Source of the DNA: Synergistaceae bacterium UBA6101
Lineage (GTDB): Bacteria > Synergistota > Synergistia > Synergistales > Synergistaceae
Length of the DNA stretch: 64,000 nucleotides
Assembly (NCBI GenBank): GCA_002428495.1
Contig: DIWR01000015.1
Location: forward strand, 40,576-104,575
Direction of reading: 5' to 3'
The position numbers and the translations under genes are program-made. The notes under the pieces were generated by a model, which saw nothing but the letters and a program-made list of their open reading frames with translations, was not told the origin of the DNA and did no database searches. Positions 43,106 through 50,629 of the stretch are shown here, one piece after another; position 1 is the first letter of the stretch; each line of letters begins with the position of its first letter.

Positions 43106-44281
43106 TTAATATCTTTTATCAAATACCGGACCTTTCGAAATATCGGATATCACAAACGCCGCCCATAATTCAAATGCGTCCTTAAAATTCCAGGGGTCCT
43201 TTCCGGTAAGTGAGCGAATTTTTTTCAGCCTGTACTGCAGGCTGTTCCTGTGCATAGAAAGTTTGTCCGCCACATTGCCGCTGGCAAAGGGAGATTCGCA
43301 CCATGCGAGGAAGGTCTCTTTCATCTCCTCGTAATCATTCCTGGAATCCAGCCCCTTTAGAGTCATTGAGACATAATCTTCCCTTGATCCTGACGGTAGT
43401 GAATCAAGCAGTGACTCCCCTGTGAACTTTTCAGACCTGATCATTCCTTTAACACCAAGCTGCTTTGCAAGCCGCAGGGAATTCCTTGCTGAGATAAGGG
43501 AACGTGTCAGTCCCTGGAGGTCAAATGCAGGAAAACCTATAGAGACATCTGCATATATCCCCTTGTCTTTTATGCTGTCAAGAAAATCCTTTGAAAGTGT
43601 TTCGGCTGCCTCGTAAATTTTTCCCGGATCCTTCTCTGAGCTGGGAGACAGAAGTATAGTCACCCTGTAATTTTCCTGCGGACAAATAACGTTCCTGGGA
43701 TTTGAAAAACTTGTTTTTGTTTCCCGAAGCATCCTCTGAAAGGCAGATTCGGCTGCTTCATTTGACCATTTTTTCATCTCTATCACTATTGCAGCCCTGC
43801 ACCTTGACAGGTTAAAACCAAGTTCCTTTGCCTGCATCATGATAAACTCTTCGTTGCCGTTTCTGGAGTCGTAAGAGGCGACGTTCTCTATAAGATCACG
43901 AAGAGCTCTCTCCCTGAGGAGGTTGGACTCGAGAAACGCCTGCTCACGCAGCATGATCTCTGCCTGTTTCTGTACCAGCAGGCCGTATCTGGCTACTTCT
44001 TCAGGGAGACCGGCTATTGAAACGGATCCGAGAACATTGTCAAAAAGCTGAATAGGGAGGGTATACCCCGGCAGTACGTTCAGGTAATTCTCAGCGTCAA
44101 CAGTCGATGTTGCCATTGGCCTGTTTTCCTGCATTACTCTTATCGAAGGGGGATGAAACTCACCTATTCTTTTTTCCTCGTTGCAACCGATAATAAATCC
44201 CTTTTCATCCGTTACAAGTACCCCATACCCGATAACTTCGCTGGTGCTTTTAGCAATATTCTGGGCCATGTTTTTAAACAA
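43106..44281 (-). CDS. CdaR/PucR-family transcriptional regulator next to the grd operon
   Basis: 391 residues. The N-terminal ~130 match the putative sugar-diacid recognition domain of CdaR (IGYGVLVTDEKGFIIGCNEEKRIGEFHPPS). The middle is a GGDEF-like or CdaR linker domain. The C-terminus has the PucR/HTH_30 helix-turn-helix (DKLSMHRNSLQYRLKKIRSLTG). Such regulators respond to small acids. It is divergently placed 150 bases from grdE, which makes it the natural candidate regulator of the glycine-reductase operon (inference). The start is TTG 44281 with GAGGCGG upstream; ATG 44269 is an alternative. Confidence 0.87.
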   Translation of the reverse strand: MFKNMAQNIAKSTSEVIGYGVLVTDEKGFIIGCNEEKRIGEFHPPSIRVMQENRPMATSTVDAENYLNVLPGYTLPIQLFDNVLGSVSIAGLPEEVARYGLLVQKQAEIMLREQAFLESNLLRERALRDLIENVASYDSRNGNEEFIMMQAKELGFNLSRCRAAIVIEMKKWSNEAAESAFQRMLRETKTSFSNPRNVICPQENYRVTILLSPSSEKDPGKIYEAAETLSKDFLDSIKDKGIYADVSIGFPAFDLQGLTRSLISARNSLRLAKQLGVKGMIRSEKFTGESLLDSLPSGSREDYVSMTLKGLDSRNDYEEMKETFLAWCESPFASGNVADKLSMHRNSLQYRLKKIRSLTGKDPWNFKDAFELWAAFVISDISKGPVFDKRY

Positions 44282-44318
44282 CTATACCGCCTCGCTTTTT
44301 ATTCAATAGCATAGTTTA

Positions 44319-44347
44319 TAGACAAATATCCTGGAAATATATATTCT
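44319..44347 (+). promoter_or_regulatory. Probable promoter of the grd operon
   Basis: TAGACA (44319-44324), a 17-base spacer and TATTCT (44342-44347) lie ahead of grdE. A 7-1-7 palindrome begins at the next base (44348-44362), over the expected transcription start. Confidence 0.55.
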
Positions 44348-44362
44348 AAAGCATAATGCTTT
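44348..44362. promoter_or_regulatory. Palindromic operator candidate upstream of grdE
   Basis: AAAGCAT-A-ATGCTTT is a perfect inverted repeat at the predicted transcription start. A second perfect one, TCATGC-G-GCATGA, is at 44390-44402 in the leader. Both are candidates for binding by the adjacent CdaR-type regulator; no experiment supports this. Confidence 0.4.
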
Positions 44363-44431
44363 TCAGAGTAAAAAGCAATTAGAATTCAATCATGCGGCAT
44401 GATACAGAGAATAATAAAGGAGGAATTTCAA

Positions 44432-45721
44432 ATGCGGCTGGAACTGCACAAGATACACATCACCGGCCTTGCTTTCGCCGATAAGACATACACGTCCGGC
44501 GGGACTCTTTTTATCAACAAAGATAAGGCTGAGGCAGTAATAGCGGAAGACAAACGTTTTGCCAAGGTCGAACTGGATCTGGCCTGTCCGGGAGAAAGCA
44601 CGCGCATCATACCTGTTAAGGACGTTATCGAACCCAGAGTTAAGATCGGCAGGAACTCTTACTTTCCGGGGTTTTTTGCGCCTATGGAAAAAGCAGGATC
44701 AGGAGAGACACTTGTCCTTGACGGAGCTGCTGTAGTCACCTGCGGTCCTATAGTCGCATTCCAGGAAGGATTCATAGACATGAGCGGACCCGGAGCCCCA
44801 TACACTCCCTTCTCTCAGACCTTCAATGTAGTCCTGTATGTTGAACCTGTCGAAAACCTTGAGAAGCACCTCTACGAGGCTGCGCTGCGTGAAGCCGGAC
44901 TCAAGCTCGCAGTATACCTTGCAAAGTGCAGTGCAGAGAACGAATGGAAAGCTGATGAGATCCAGGTTTTCGAAAAAGGGAACTCTTTCGAGGAGACGCA
45001 AAAATATCCCGATCTTCCAAAGATCGTATATGTCTGCATGAATATAACACAAGGTCTGCTGCACGACACATACCTTTATGCAAACGACCTGAAGCCCGCT
45101 CTACCGACACTCCTTCACCCCAACGAAGTCCTTGACGGGGCTATGGTATCAGGGAACTGCGTGTCTGCATGCGATAAAAATACTACATGGCACCATCTCC
45201 ATAACCCTATAGTCCAGGCTCTTTATGCCAGACACGGCAAAGAGATCAACTTTATGGGAATGATCCCCACCCAGGAAAGCACCGTAATGGACGGCAAGCT
45301 AAGGGCGGCAGCCATGAACCTTTCGATAGCGCAGCAGCTTGGAGCTGACGGAGCGATAATATCGGAGGAAGGGTACGGAAATCCTGACACAGACCTCTGC
45401 CTCAACGCCAGATTCTTTGAGAACGCTGGGATCAAAGCTGTTCTTGTCTCCGATGAATCAGCGGGAACTGACGGAGCAAGCCAGAGCCTTGCGGATGCAA
45501 CACCGGAACTTGATGCTTTCATCTCCACCGGAAACGTGAATGAGATGATAGAAGTGCCGGCTATGAAAAAAGTTATCGGCTGTAAAGAAGCGATATCACT
45601 TCTTTCAGGCGGTGCTGAAGAGAGCCTGAGAAGTGACGGTTCAATGTTTGTCGAACTTCAGTCGGTCATTGCTTCAACTGCGGAGATCGGCTTCAATAAG
45701 CTTGGTTGCGAGTGGATCTAA
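44432..45721 (+). CDS. grdE: Glycine/sarcosine/betaine reductase component B, alpha-beta proprotein
   Basis: The proprotein of the pyruvoyl-containing substrate-binding component of a Stickland reductase, 429 residues. It has the family N-terminus LELHKIHITGLAF. The self-cleavage region SGNCVSACDKNTTWHH lies near residue 245; cleavage before a Cys there yields the alpha and beta chains and the pyruvoyl group in characterised enzymes. It starts at ATG 44432 behind AAGGAGG. It is the first gene of grdE-grdB-grdX-trxA-grdA. Glycine is the most likely substrate, but sarcosine or betaine paralogues look similar. Confidence 0.93.
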   Translation: MRLELHKIHITGLAFADKTYTSGGTLFINKDKAEAVIAEDKRFAKVELDLACPGESTRIIPVKDVIEPRVKIGRNSYFPGFFAPMEKAGSGETLVLDGAAVVTCGPIVAFQEGFIDMSGPGAPYTPFSQTFNVVLYVEPVENLEKHLYEAALREAGLKLAVYLAKCSAENEWKADEIQVFEKGNSFEETQKYPDLPKIVYVCMNITQGLLHDTYLYANDLKPALPTLLHPNEVLDGAMVSGNCVSACDKNTTWHHLHNPIVQALYARHGKEINFMGMIPTQESTVMDGKLRAAAMNLSIAQQLGADGAIISEEGYGNPDTDLCLNARFFENAGIKAVLVSDESAGTDGASQSLADATPELDAFISTGNVNEMIEVPAMKKVIGCKEAISLLSGGAEESLRSDGSMFVELQSVIASTAEIGFNKLGCEWI

Positions 45722-45736
45722 AAGGAGGCGGCTGAA

Positions 45737-47047
45737 ATGACATACAGGATAGTTCATTACATAAACCAATTCTACGCCGGAATAGGCGGAGAAGATGCGG
45801 CGGACCACAAACCTGAACTTAGGAAAGGTTTTGTCGGCCCCGGAATGCAGCTTGAAAAACTCTTCGACGGAGAGGGCAAAGTCGTAGGCACTGTAATATG
45901 CGGAGACGGATATTACGGCGAGCATACAGATCAGGCAAGGGTCGAGTGTCTCGAGATGATAAAGGGTCTTCAGCCGGACATCCTCTTTGCAGGCCCGGCA
46001 TTTAACGCAGGAAGGTACGGTTTCGCCTGCGGAGATATAGCCGCAACCGTCGGAGAGGAACTTAATATCCCTGCAGTATCGGCAATGTATCCCGAAAATC
46101 CGGGAGTTGAGCTTTACTCCAAGAAGACATATATAGCAATAACAAGTGACAGCGCCAGAGGCATGGCAAAAGCAATTCCCGCCATGGTCAGCATCGGGAA
46201 AAAACTTCTCAAGGGCGAGAAGATGGGGCCGGCAAGGCTGGAAGGCTATATCCACCGCGGCATAAGAAAATCATTCTTCCATGAGAAGAGCGGCGCAGAG
46301 AGAGCTGTTGAAATGCTGCTCGCAAAACTCAAAGGAGAAGGATTCCGTACAGAGTACGAGATGCCTGTCTTCAACAAGATCCAGCCTGCACCTCCTGTAA
46401 AGGACCTAAGTAAAGCAACGATCGCGCTTGTTTCTTCGGGCGGCATAGTCCCCAAGGGGAACCCGGACCATATAAGAGTTTCATCTGCGGAAAGTTTCGG
46501 TGCTTATGACATTTCCGAACTCAAGAATATGACACCGGATAATTACGAGTCTATCCACGGAGGATATGACAGAGAGTGGGCCAACGTTGACCCGGATGTA
46601 GTTCTCCCTCTTGATGTAATGCGCGAGCTCGAGGCTGAAGGAGTTATCGGAAAGATCCATCCGATTTTCTACACTACGACAGGAACAGGAACAGCCGTTG
46701 CAAACGCTGAAAGATTTGGCAAGGAAATTGGCGAAGAACTTAAAAAAGCAGGGGTAGACGCGGCAATACTGACATCTACCTGAGGAACCTGCACTCGGTG
46801 CGGCGCATCGATGACCCGCGAGATCGAAAGGGTGGCAGGTATACCAGTTGTGCAGATAGCGACGATAGTCCCGATAATGCTCACCGTCGGAACAAACAGG
46901 ATAGTTCCGGGAGTAGCCATACCTCATCCTACAGGCAATCCTGCTCTTGGCCCTGAGGGTGACAAAGAAGTAAGAAGGGAGCTCCTGCTTCGCTCTTTCA
47001 AGGCTATGACAACACCAATAACAGAGCAGACTATTTTTGAAAAATGA
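45737..47047 (+). CDS. grdB: Glycine/betaine reductase component B, selenoprotein gamma subunit (TGA read as selenocysteine)
   Basis: The selenoprotein subunit of component B, 436 residues when the in-frame TGA at 46781-46783 is read as selenocysteine (codon 349). The active-site motif is then T-S-T-U-G-T-C-T-R-C-G, the U-x2-C-x2-C of GrdB/GrdF/GrdH. The coding frame continues without a break with strong family sequence (SMTREIERVAGIPVVQIATI; GTNRIVPGVAIPHPTGNP). A start-to-TGA reading would wrongly give a 348-residue protein. AAAGGAGG precedes ATG 45737. Sec forms the carboxymethyl-selenoether intermediate passed to GrdA. Confidence 0.95.
46788..46803 (+). other. Candidate bSECIS hairpin in grdB
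   Basis: Directly 3' of the TGA, GCAC-TCG-GTGC with flanking CC/GG pairs (one bulged T) can fold into a small hairpin. Its place, four bases past the codon, is close to the UGA but plausible for a bacterial selenocysteine insertion element. Alternative longer folds were not computed. Confidence 0.4.
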
Positions 47048-47053
47048 TTTTTC

Positions 47054-47098
47054 AGGCAGGCTGTGATAACTGTGACAAAATTCACAGCCTGCCTTTTT
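47054..47098 (+). terminator. Intrinsic terminator inside the grd operon
   Basis: Perfect 13-bp arms (47054-47066 and 47082-47094, AGGCAGGCTGTGA and its complement) are followed by TTTTTA. It lies between grdB and grdX, so grdE-grdB and the downstream genes can be expressed at different levels. Confidence 0.85.
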
Positions 47099-47120
47099 AT
47101 AACTTGAGGAGAGATTGGAA

Positions 47121-47510
47121 ATGGCGGAAAAGATACTTCAGATAGTGACGAACAACCCTGATATCTACTGGAGCCCTGAGATGCCTTACGGTGTAGTCTT
47201 TACAGAAGGCTCTCCGATGGATGTGCTGGATAAGACTGAGGAACTTCTTCAGCATGGATGGCGTCTTCTTTCTGCACCACTGCCTCCCAATGTCCCAATA
47301 ATGCGCGGCCCCTACAGGTCGCTTGTGATCGGGGAATCTGAGTCAAAGTTCGATAAAGACGGAATAATCGCGATCGAGAAAGCAAGGGACAGATATTTGA
47401 TAGAAAGGCAGAAAAACTGTGCTGAACCTCAGGAAGATTTTGCTCTTATTGACAGGCAGATGCTCCAGAGAGCTTTAAGGGATATTTCCATTCTTAACAG
47501 TATTTCTTGA
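47121..47510 (+). CDS. grdX: GrdX family protein
   Basis: A 129-residue protein found in glycine/betaine reductase clusters. Seen: ILQIVTNNPDIYW, the GWRLLSAPLPPNVPIMRGPYRSLVI core and a helical C-terminus. The biochemical function is not established for the family. ATG 47121 is chosen (GAGGAG eight bases upstream) over the TTG at 47115. It follows the intra-operon terminator and precedes trxA and grdA. Confidence 0.85.
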   Translation: MAEKILQIVTNNPDIYWSPEMPYGVVFTEGSPMDVLDKTEELLQHGWRLLSAPLPPNVPIMRGPYRSLVIGESESKFDKDGIIAIEKARDRYLIERQKNCAEPQEDFALIDRQMLQRALRDISILNSIS

Positions 47511-47607
47511 TAGTTTTTCACTGTCAGGGCTTATATTTAATCACAACAAGTGATACCATAAGCAGAACAGGTTTTCAGGCATATAGTATTTCAGGAGGCG
47601 ATTCCAA

Positions 47608-47931
47608 ATGATCGAGTTAACAAAAGAAAATTGTGACGCTGAGGTACGCGAAGAGAAAGTACTCCCGGTAGTTGTGGATTTCTGGGGACCTCAGTGCGTC
47701 CCGTGCATGGGACTTATGCCCCATTACATGGAAATGGCAAAAGAATTTGAGGGCAAGGCCAAGTTCACAAAGGTTGACTGTTCTGTAAACAAGAGAGTTG
47801 CAATGGGATTCCGGGTAATGGGTCTTCCCACATTCCTTTTCTGGAAAGACGGGGTCGAAGTAAAGCGTCTCACCAAAGAAGAGTGTACTCCGGAATCGAT
47901 CAGGGCCGAGATAGAAAAGCTCATCGCATAG
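47608..47931 (+). CDS. trxA: Thioredoxin of the glycine reductase system
   Basis: 107 residues with a thioredoxin fold and the redox motif W-G-P-Q-C-V-P-C (CVPC instead of the common CGPC), as in thioredoxins of Grd clusters. Other motifs: VVDFWG and GLPTFLFWKDG with the cis-Pro. It re-reduces the selenosulfide on GrdA/GrdB during each turnover. AGGAGG precedes ATG 47608. A thioredoxin reductase gene is not in the window. Confidence 0.92.
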   Translation: MIELTKENCDAEVREEKVLPVVVDFWGPQCVPCMGLMPHYMEMAKEFEGKAKFTKVDCSVNKRVAMGFRVMGLPTFLFWKDGVEVKRLTKEECTPESIRAEIEKLIA

Positions 47932-47988
47932 GCTTCAACGTCCATACCGGACGCGCAAAAAAATATAAACCTAAGGAGGTGTTCAGCC

Positions 47989-48465
47989 ATGGGCAAACTG
48001 GCAGGTAAGAAACTTCTCCTCCTGGGAGAAAGGGACGGCGTCCCTGGACCGGCCATGGAGGCATGTCTGAAAGAAAGCGGAGCTGAGATAGTATTTTCTG
48101 CTACCGAATGCTTTGTCTGAACCGCAGCAGGGGCAATGGACCTGCAGAACCAGCAGCGCATCGTTGATGCAGCTGAAAAGTACGGAGCCGAGAACTGTGT
48201 AGTGATACTGGGTTCTTCAGATGCGGAAGGCGCAGAGATCTACGCCGAGACCGTAACAAACGGCGATCCTACTTTTGCAGGACCACTTGCAGGAGTCCCG
48301 TTGGGACTCGCGGTATACCACGTTTTTGATGAAGAGATCCGTTCCGAATGCAATGAAGCACAGTGGGAAGAACAGATTTCCATGATGGAAATGGTGCTTG
48401 AACCTGATGCCCTTGCAGCTGCCGTAAAGGGCATGCGTGACGAATTCAGTAAGTTCAAGCTTTAA
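47989..48465 (+). CDS. grdA: Glycine reductase component A, selenoprotein (TGA read as selenocysteine)
   Basis: The small selenoprotein that carries the carboxymethyl group in all Stickland reductases, 158 residues, the normal length. The in-frame TGA at 48118-48120 is codon 44, exactly the known Sec position; the motif reads C-F-V-U-T-A-A-G-A-M-D-L-Q-N-Q. The N-terminal part (KLLLLGERDGVPGPAMEACLKESGAEI) and the C-terminal part (GAENCVVILGSSDAEGAEIYAE) are in the same frame either side of it. AAGGAGG precedes ATG 47989. It ends with a strong terminator. Confidence 0.96.
48127..48145 (+). other. Candidate bSECIS hairpin in grdA
   Basis: GCAGG (48127-48131) and CCTGC (48141-48145) enclose a 9-base G-rich loop, six bases after the selenocysteine TGA. 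The position is plausible for a bacterial SECIS element; the fold is short and was not energy-calculated. Confidence 0.4.
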
Positions 48466-48489
48466 GAGCAAACCTCACCAATATATTAA

Positions 48490-48534
48490 AAGGATCGAGG
48501 AGCCCTGATTTTCCAGCTCCTCGATCCTTATATT
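48490..48534. terminator. Terminator after grdA, usable on both strands
   Basis: Perfect 14-bp arms AAGGATCGAGGAGC (48490-48503) and complement (48516-48529) are flanked by AAA and TATATTTT. It lies between grdA (+) and the gene at 48550 (-). Confidence 0.85.
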
Positions 48535-48549
48535 TTAATGGAAAAAACT

Positions 48550-49173
48550 CTATACTTTTAATGAACTCAGTTTTTTCCTGTTATCTGAATTTTGAAGCAG
48601 TCCCATAGCAACATTGAGTATATGTATGTTGTCTACCCAGAGAAAAGAAGATCCTGATAACAATTTTGTCGGTTCATCTCTCTTTGCGAAGCAGAGGCTC
48701 CCGTTTACTATCCCCCACTGAAGATCTGTCCATGGGTAAAAATCCTGTTTTCCCGCCGAAAAGGCAGATTTTGTATTTACTGTAATGCCGTCATCTTCAA
48801 CCACGATGTCACCAAAAGGATACTTCTTTCCTTGAGCAAGTCCCTCCATCATTTCAGAAAAAAGGCGCCTTCCTACTGCTTTCCAGTACTTGTCAGTAAG
48901 ATGTTCATAAAAATCTTTTTGTTTTGTTTTTATCGTATATTCTTTGTCAGAGGTGCCAAAGACTGCAACATATACCCTTTTAGGGAAGATTCCCCCCCTT
49001 CTTAGGTCAACACCCCACCTGATACGTGTAATGTCTTTCATGGGAATCAATTCCCCGCACCAGTAAAAGCCTTTGGGTGTTATCTCCAAGGTCCTTTTAA
49101 AAGGCCATATACCAAAGGAACATCTAAAATCAATTTCATAATGCCATGATTTATTCTTTTCCAAAAAAAGCAC
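48550..49173 (-). CDS. Hypothetical cytoplasmic protein, two PH-like halves
   Basis: 207 residues with no signal peptide or membrane helix, and no family recognised. Two halves show a similar alternation of short strands: an N-terminal FGIWPFKRTLEITPKGFYWCGELIPMKDITRIRWG and a C-terminal FGDIVVEDDGITVNTKSAFSAGKQDFYPWTDLQWG (each cited in part). A strand - 'I-x-x-x-G-(I/F)-x' - 'P-x-x-D-(I/L)' - 'W-G' pattern in both suggests duplicated bacterial PH-like domains. The start at GTG 49173 is uncertain; TTG 49164 has the better-spaced AGGGTG. It sits alone between the grd operon and a prepilin gene. Confidence 0.6.
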   Translation of the reverse strand: MLFLEKNKSWHYEIDFRCSFGIWPFKRTLEITPKGFYWCGELIPMKDITRIRWGVDLRRGGIFPKRVYVAVFGTSDKEYTIKTKQKDFYEHLTDKYWKAVGRRLFSEMMEGLAQGKKYPFGDIVVEDDGITVNTKSAFSAGKQDFYPWTDLQWGIVNGSLCFAKRDEPTKLLSGSSFLWVDNIHILNVAMGLLQNSDNRKKLSSLKV

Positions 49174-49221
49174 ACCCTAAAATAATAAAATATGTTAAGC
49201 CGGACAATTATACATTGAGTT

Positions 49222-49698
49222 TCAGTTGATTGTGTCCCTTATTGTCACACACCCTGCTCCCGAGACAACAACAAAAAGAGTTTTGCCTCCACATGAAGGC
49301 TGCGGTTTCACATCAAGAGTAAGGGCAGGCGTCATAGAACTCCACTCCCCTTCAAAGACCCTGGGTTTTGAAAGGTCTCCGGTCACAGGAAATATCCTCA
49401 CCTTGGAAGACTGATATGTCTCTGTGGTTCCATGCTGTGAGCCACCTTGCCAGGTAAGTCTGAAGGAAGTATTTTTAATGCTTTGCTGAGACATAGAAAG
49501 CTTAAATCCACATTCTTCTGTCTCCGCCCTGGCCATGCTGTCTGTCAGCCACAGAGCAAAATTATCAGCCTCTTCCCTGATCAACTTATCTCCATCATCC
49601 GCATCCGAAAAAATAAAACTTAAGCTCCCCGCGGTCACTCCAAGGATGAGCATCACTACAAGAAGTTCTATTAATGAAAAACCTCTCCTCTTGCTGAT
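49222..49698 (-). CDS. Type IV prepilin-like protein, apparently starting at AUC
   Basis: 158 residues if started at ATC 49698. It shows a perfect class III signal: S-K-R-R-G / F-S-L-I-E-L-L-V-V-M-L-I-L-G-V (prepilin peptidase cut after Gly, methylated Phe, Glu+5), then a soluble domain with four cysteines. No ATG, GTG or TTG in this frame lies before the cleavage motif: upstream codons run back to a stop without one. The first usable GTG and ATG fall within the hydrophobic helix and would destroy the signal. AGGAG sits about ten bases before ATC, at the end of the thioesterase gene. A pseudopilin or minor pilin role is likely. Confidence 0.75.
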   Translation of the reverse strand: MSKRRGFSLIELLVVMLILGVTAGSLSFIFSDADDGDKLIREEADNFALWLTDSMARAETEECGFKLSMSQQSIKNTSFRLTWQGGSQHGTTETYQSSKVRIFPVTGDLSKPRVFEGEWSSMTPALTLDVKPQPSCGGKTLFVVVSGAGCVTIRDTIN

Positions 49699-49703
49699 CG
49701 TCC

Positions 49704-50141
49704 CTATTCTCCTGTCGGATTCAGCTGTTCTTGCGATATTAACCAGTTATAAAAGGGATGTTCCTTTTTGTAGAGCCGTCCATCGCAGTTCGTACATCCA
49801 TGTTTTGTCCAGCCCTCTGCAATGAGTTTGTAATCAGAAGCCTTCAACAGCCTGTATTCGAATGTCACGCTGTAAATTTTCACATCTGTTATCCTGCACC
49901 AGAGCTGTATCTGATCATCGTACCTTGCGGGGTGTTTGTACCGGCAGTGGCTTTCGACTACAGGAAGGATAAGTCCATCCTCTTCCCATTTTGAATAGGG
50001 TATGCCTATAAGGCGGCAAAATTCTGTTCTGGCCACCTCAAACCAGTCAAGGTAGTTCGCGTAATAAACAACTCCCATCTGATCAGTTTCGCTGTACCTT
50101 ACCCTTATTGTCGCCGCAAGCGCGTAATCTTTTTGTGTCAT
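49704..50141 (-). CDS. Acyl-CoA thioesterase, hotdog fold (YbgC/4-hydroxybenzoyl-CoA thioesterase type)
   Basis: 145 residues. It has the family active-site segment RVRYSETDQMGVVYYANYLDWFEVARTEF (Asp of T-D-Q-M-G-V-V-Y-Y), then the hotdog core with a C-terminal EYRLLKASDYKLIAEGWTKHGC. It hydrolyses acyl-CoA thioesters; chain preference is unknown. GGGGG precedes ATG 50141. Its stop codon is five bases before the prepilin start, suggesting co-transcription. Confidence 0.9.
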   Translation of the reverse strand: MTQKDYALAATIRVRYSETDQMGVVYYANYLDWFEVARTEFCRLIGIPYSKWEEDGLILPVVESHCRYKHPARYDDQIQLWCRITDVKIYSVTFEYRLLKASDYKLIAEGWTKHGCTNCDGRLYKKEHPFYNWLISQEQLNPTGE

Positions 50142-50266
50142 TGCAATACCCCCTGAATTCCTAGTGGCATCAGACCGAGCCGGAACTGAAATAATATCTG
50201 TACAAACATTATAAGGTATAAATTTAAAGGACTGCTCCTCTTTTATGCAGAATATATTTTTCTCTG

Positions 50267-50614
50267 TCAGCTGGGCTGATCCCTTTTTTTCATACTGCCG
50301 GGGAGAAGCCGTACATATGCGATACGGCCCATCTGCGGATCATGTTTCATTTTAAAAATGATCGCGGATAGCCCACTCTCTCTATCTGCTATCTTCTTTT
50401 TGCGGACAAGGAGTTCCCTCAGATCCAGAAGTTCCTCTACGCCCACTCCGATAAGTGCCTCACCGGCAACAAAGGGGAATACATTCCTTTGGCAGAAAGA
50501 ACTCAGATATGATCCGAAAAGCTCCTCTTCCAATATCGACCCGGAACCTTGTCCAACATATTTTTCAAGCAGGTCATCATTTATACCGCTCAGTATGGGC
50601 GTTTCCTTCGTCAA
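50267..50614 (-). pseudogene. Orphan fragment of an EF-G/Tet(M)-like translational GTPase
   Basis: 115 codons that align by eye with the end of the G domain and the start of domain II of EF-G-like ribosomal GTPases: INDDLLEKYVGQGS, then NVFPFVAGEALIGVGVEELLDL (EF-G: V-F-P-V-x-x-G-S-A), then SAIIFKMKHDPQMGRIAYVRLLPGSMKKRD (EF-G/Tet: F-K-x-x-x-D-x-x-x-G-R-x-x-Y-x-R-x-x-S-G). The GTP-binding loops and all later domains are missing, and neither flank continues the homology. It begins (TTG 50614) 15 bases after the ferredoxin-nitroreductase gene. It is either a decayed remnant or a stand-alone small protein. Confidence 0.65.
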
Positions 50615-50629
50615 CGTGCCCTATCTTCT

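Noticed and set aside
46781..46783. TGA inside grdB taken as a frameshift or pseudogene
   Set aside because: The same frame continues with strong family sequence, the codon sits at the known Sec position (U-x2-C-x2-C), and grdA in the same operon shows the same feature.
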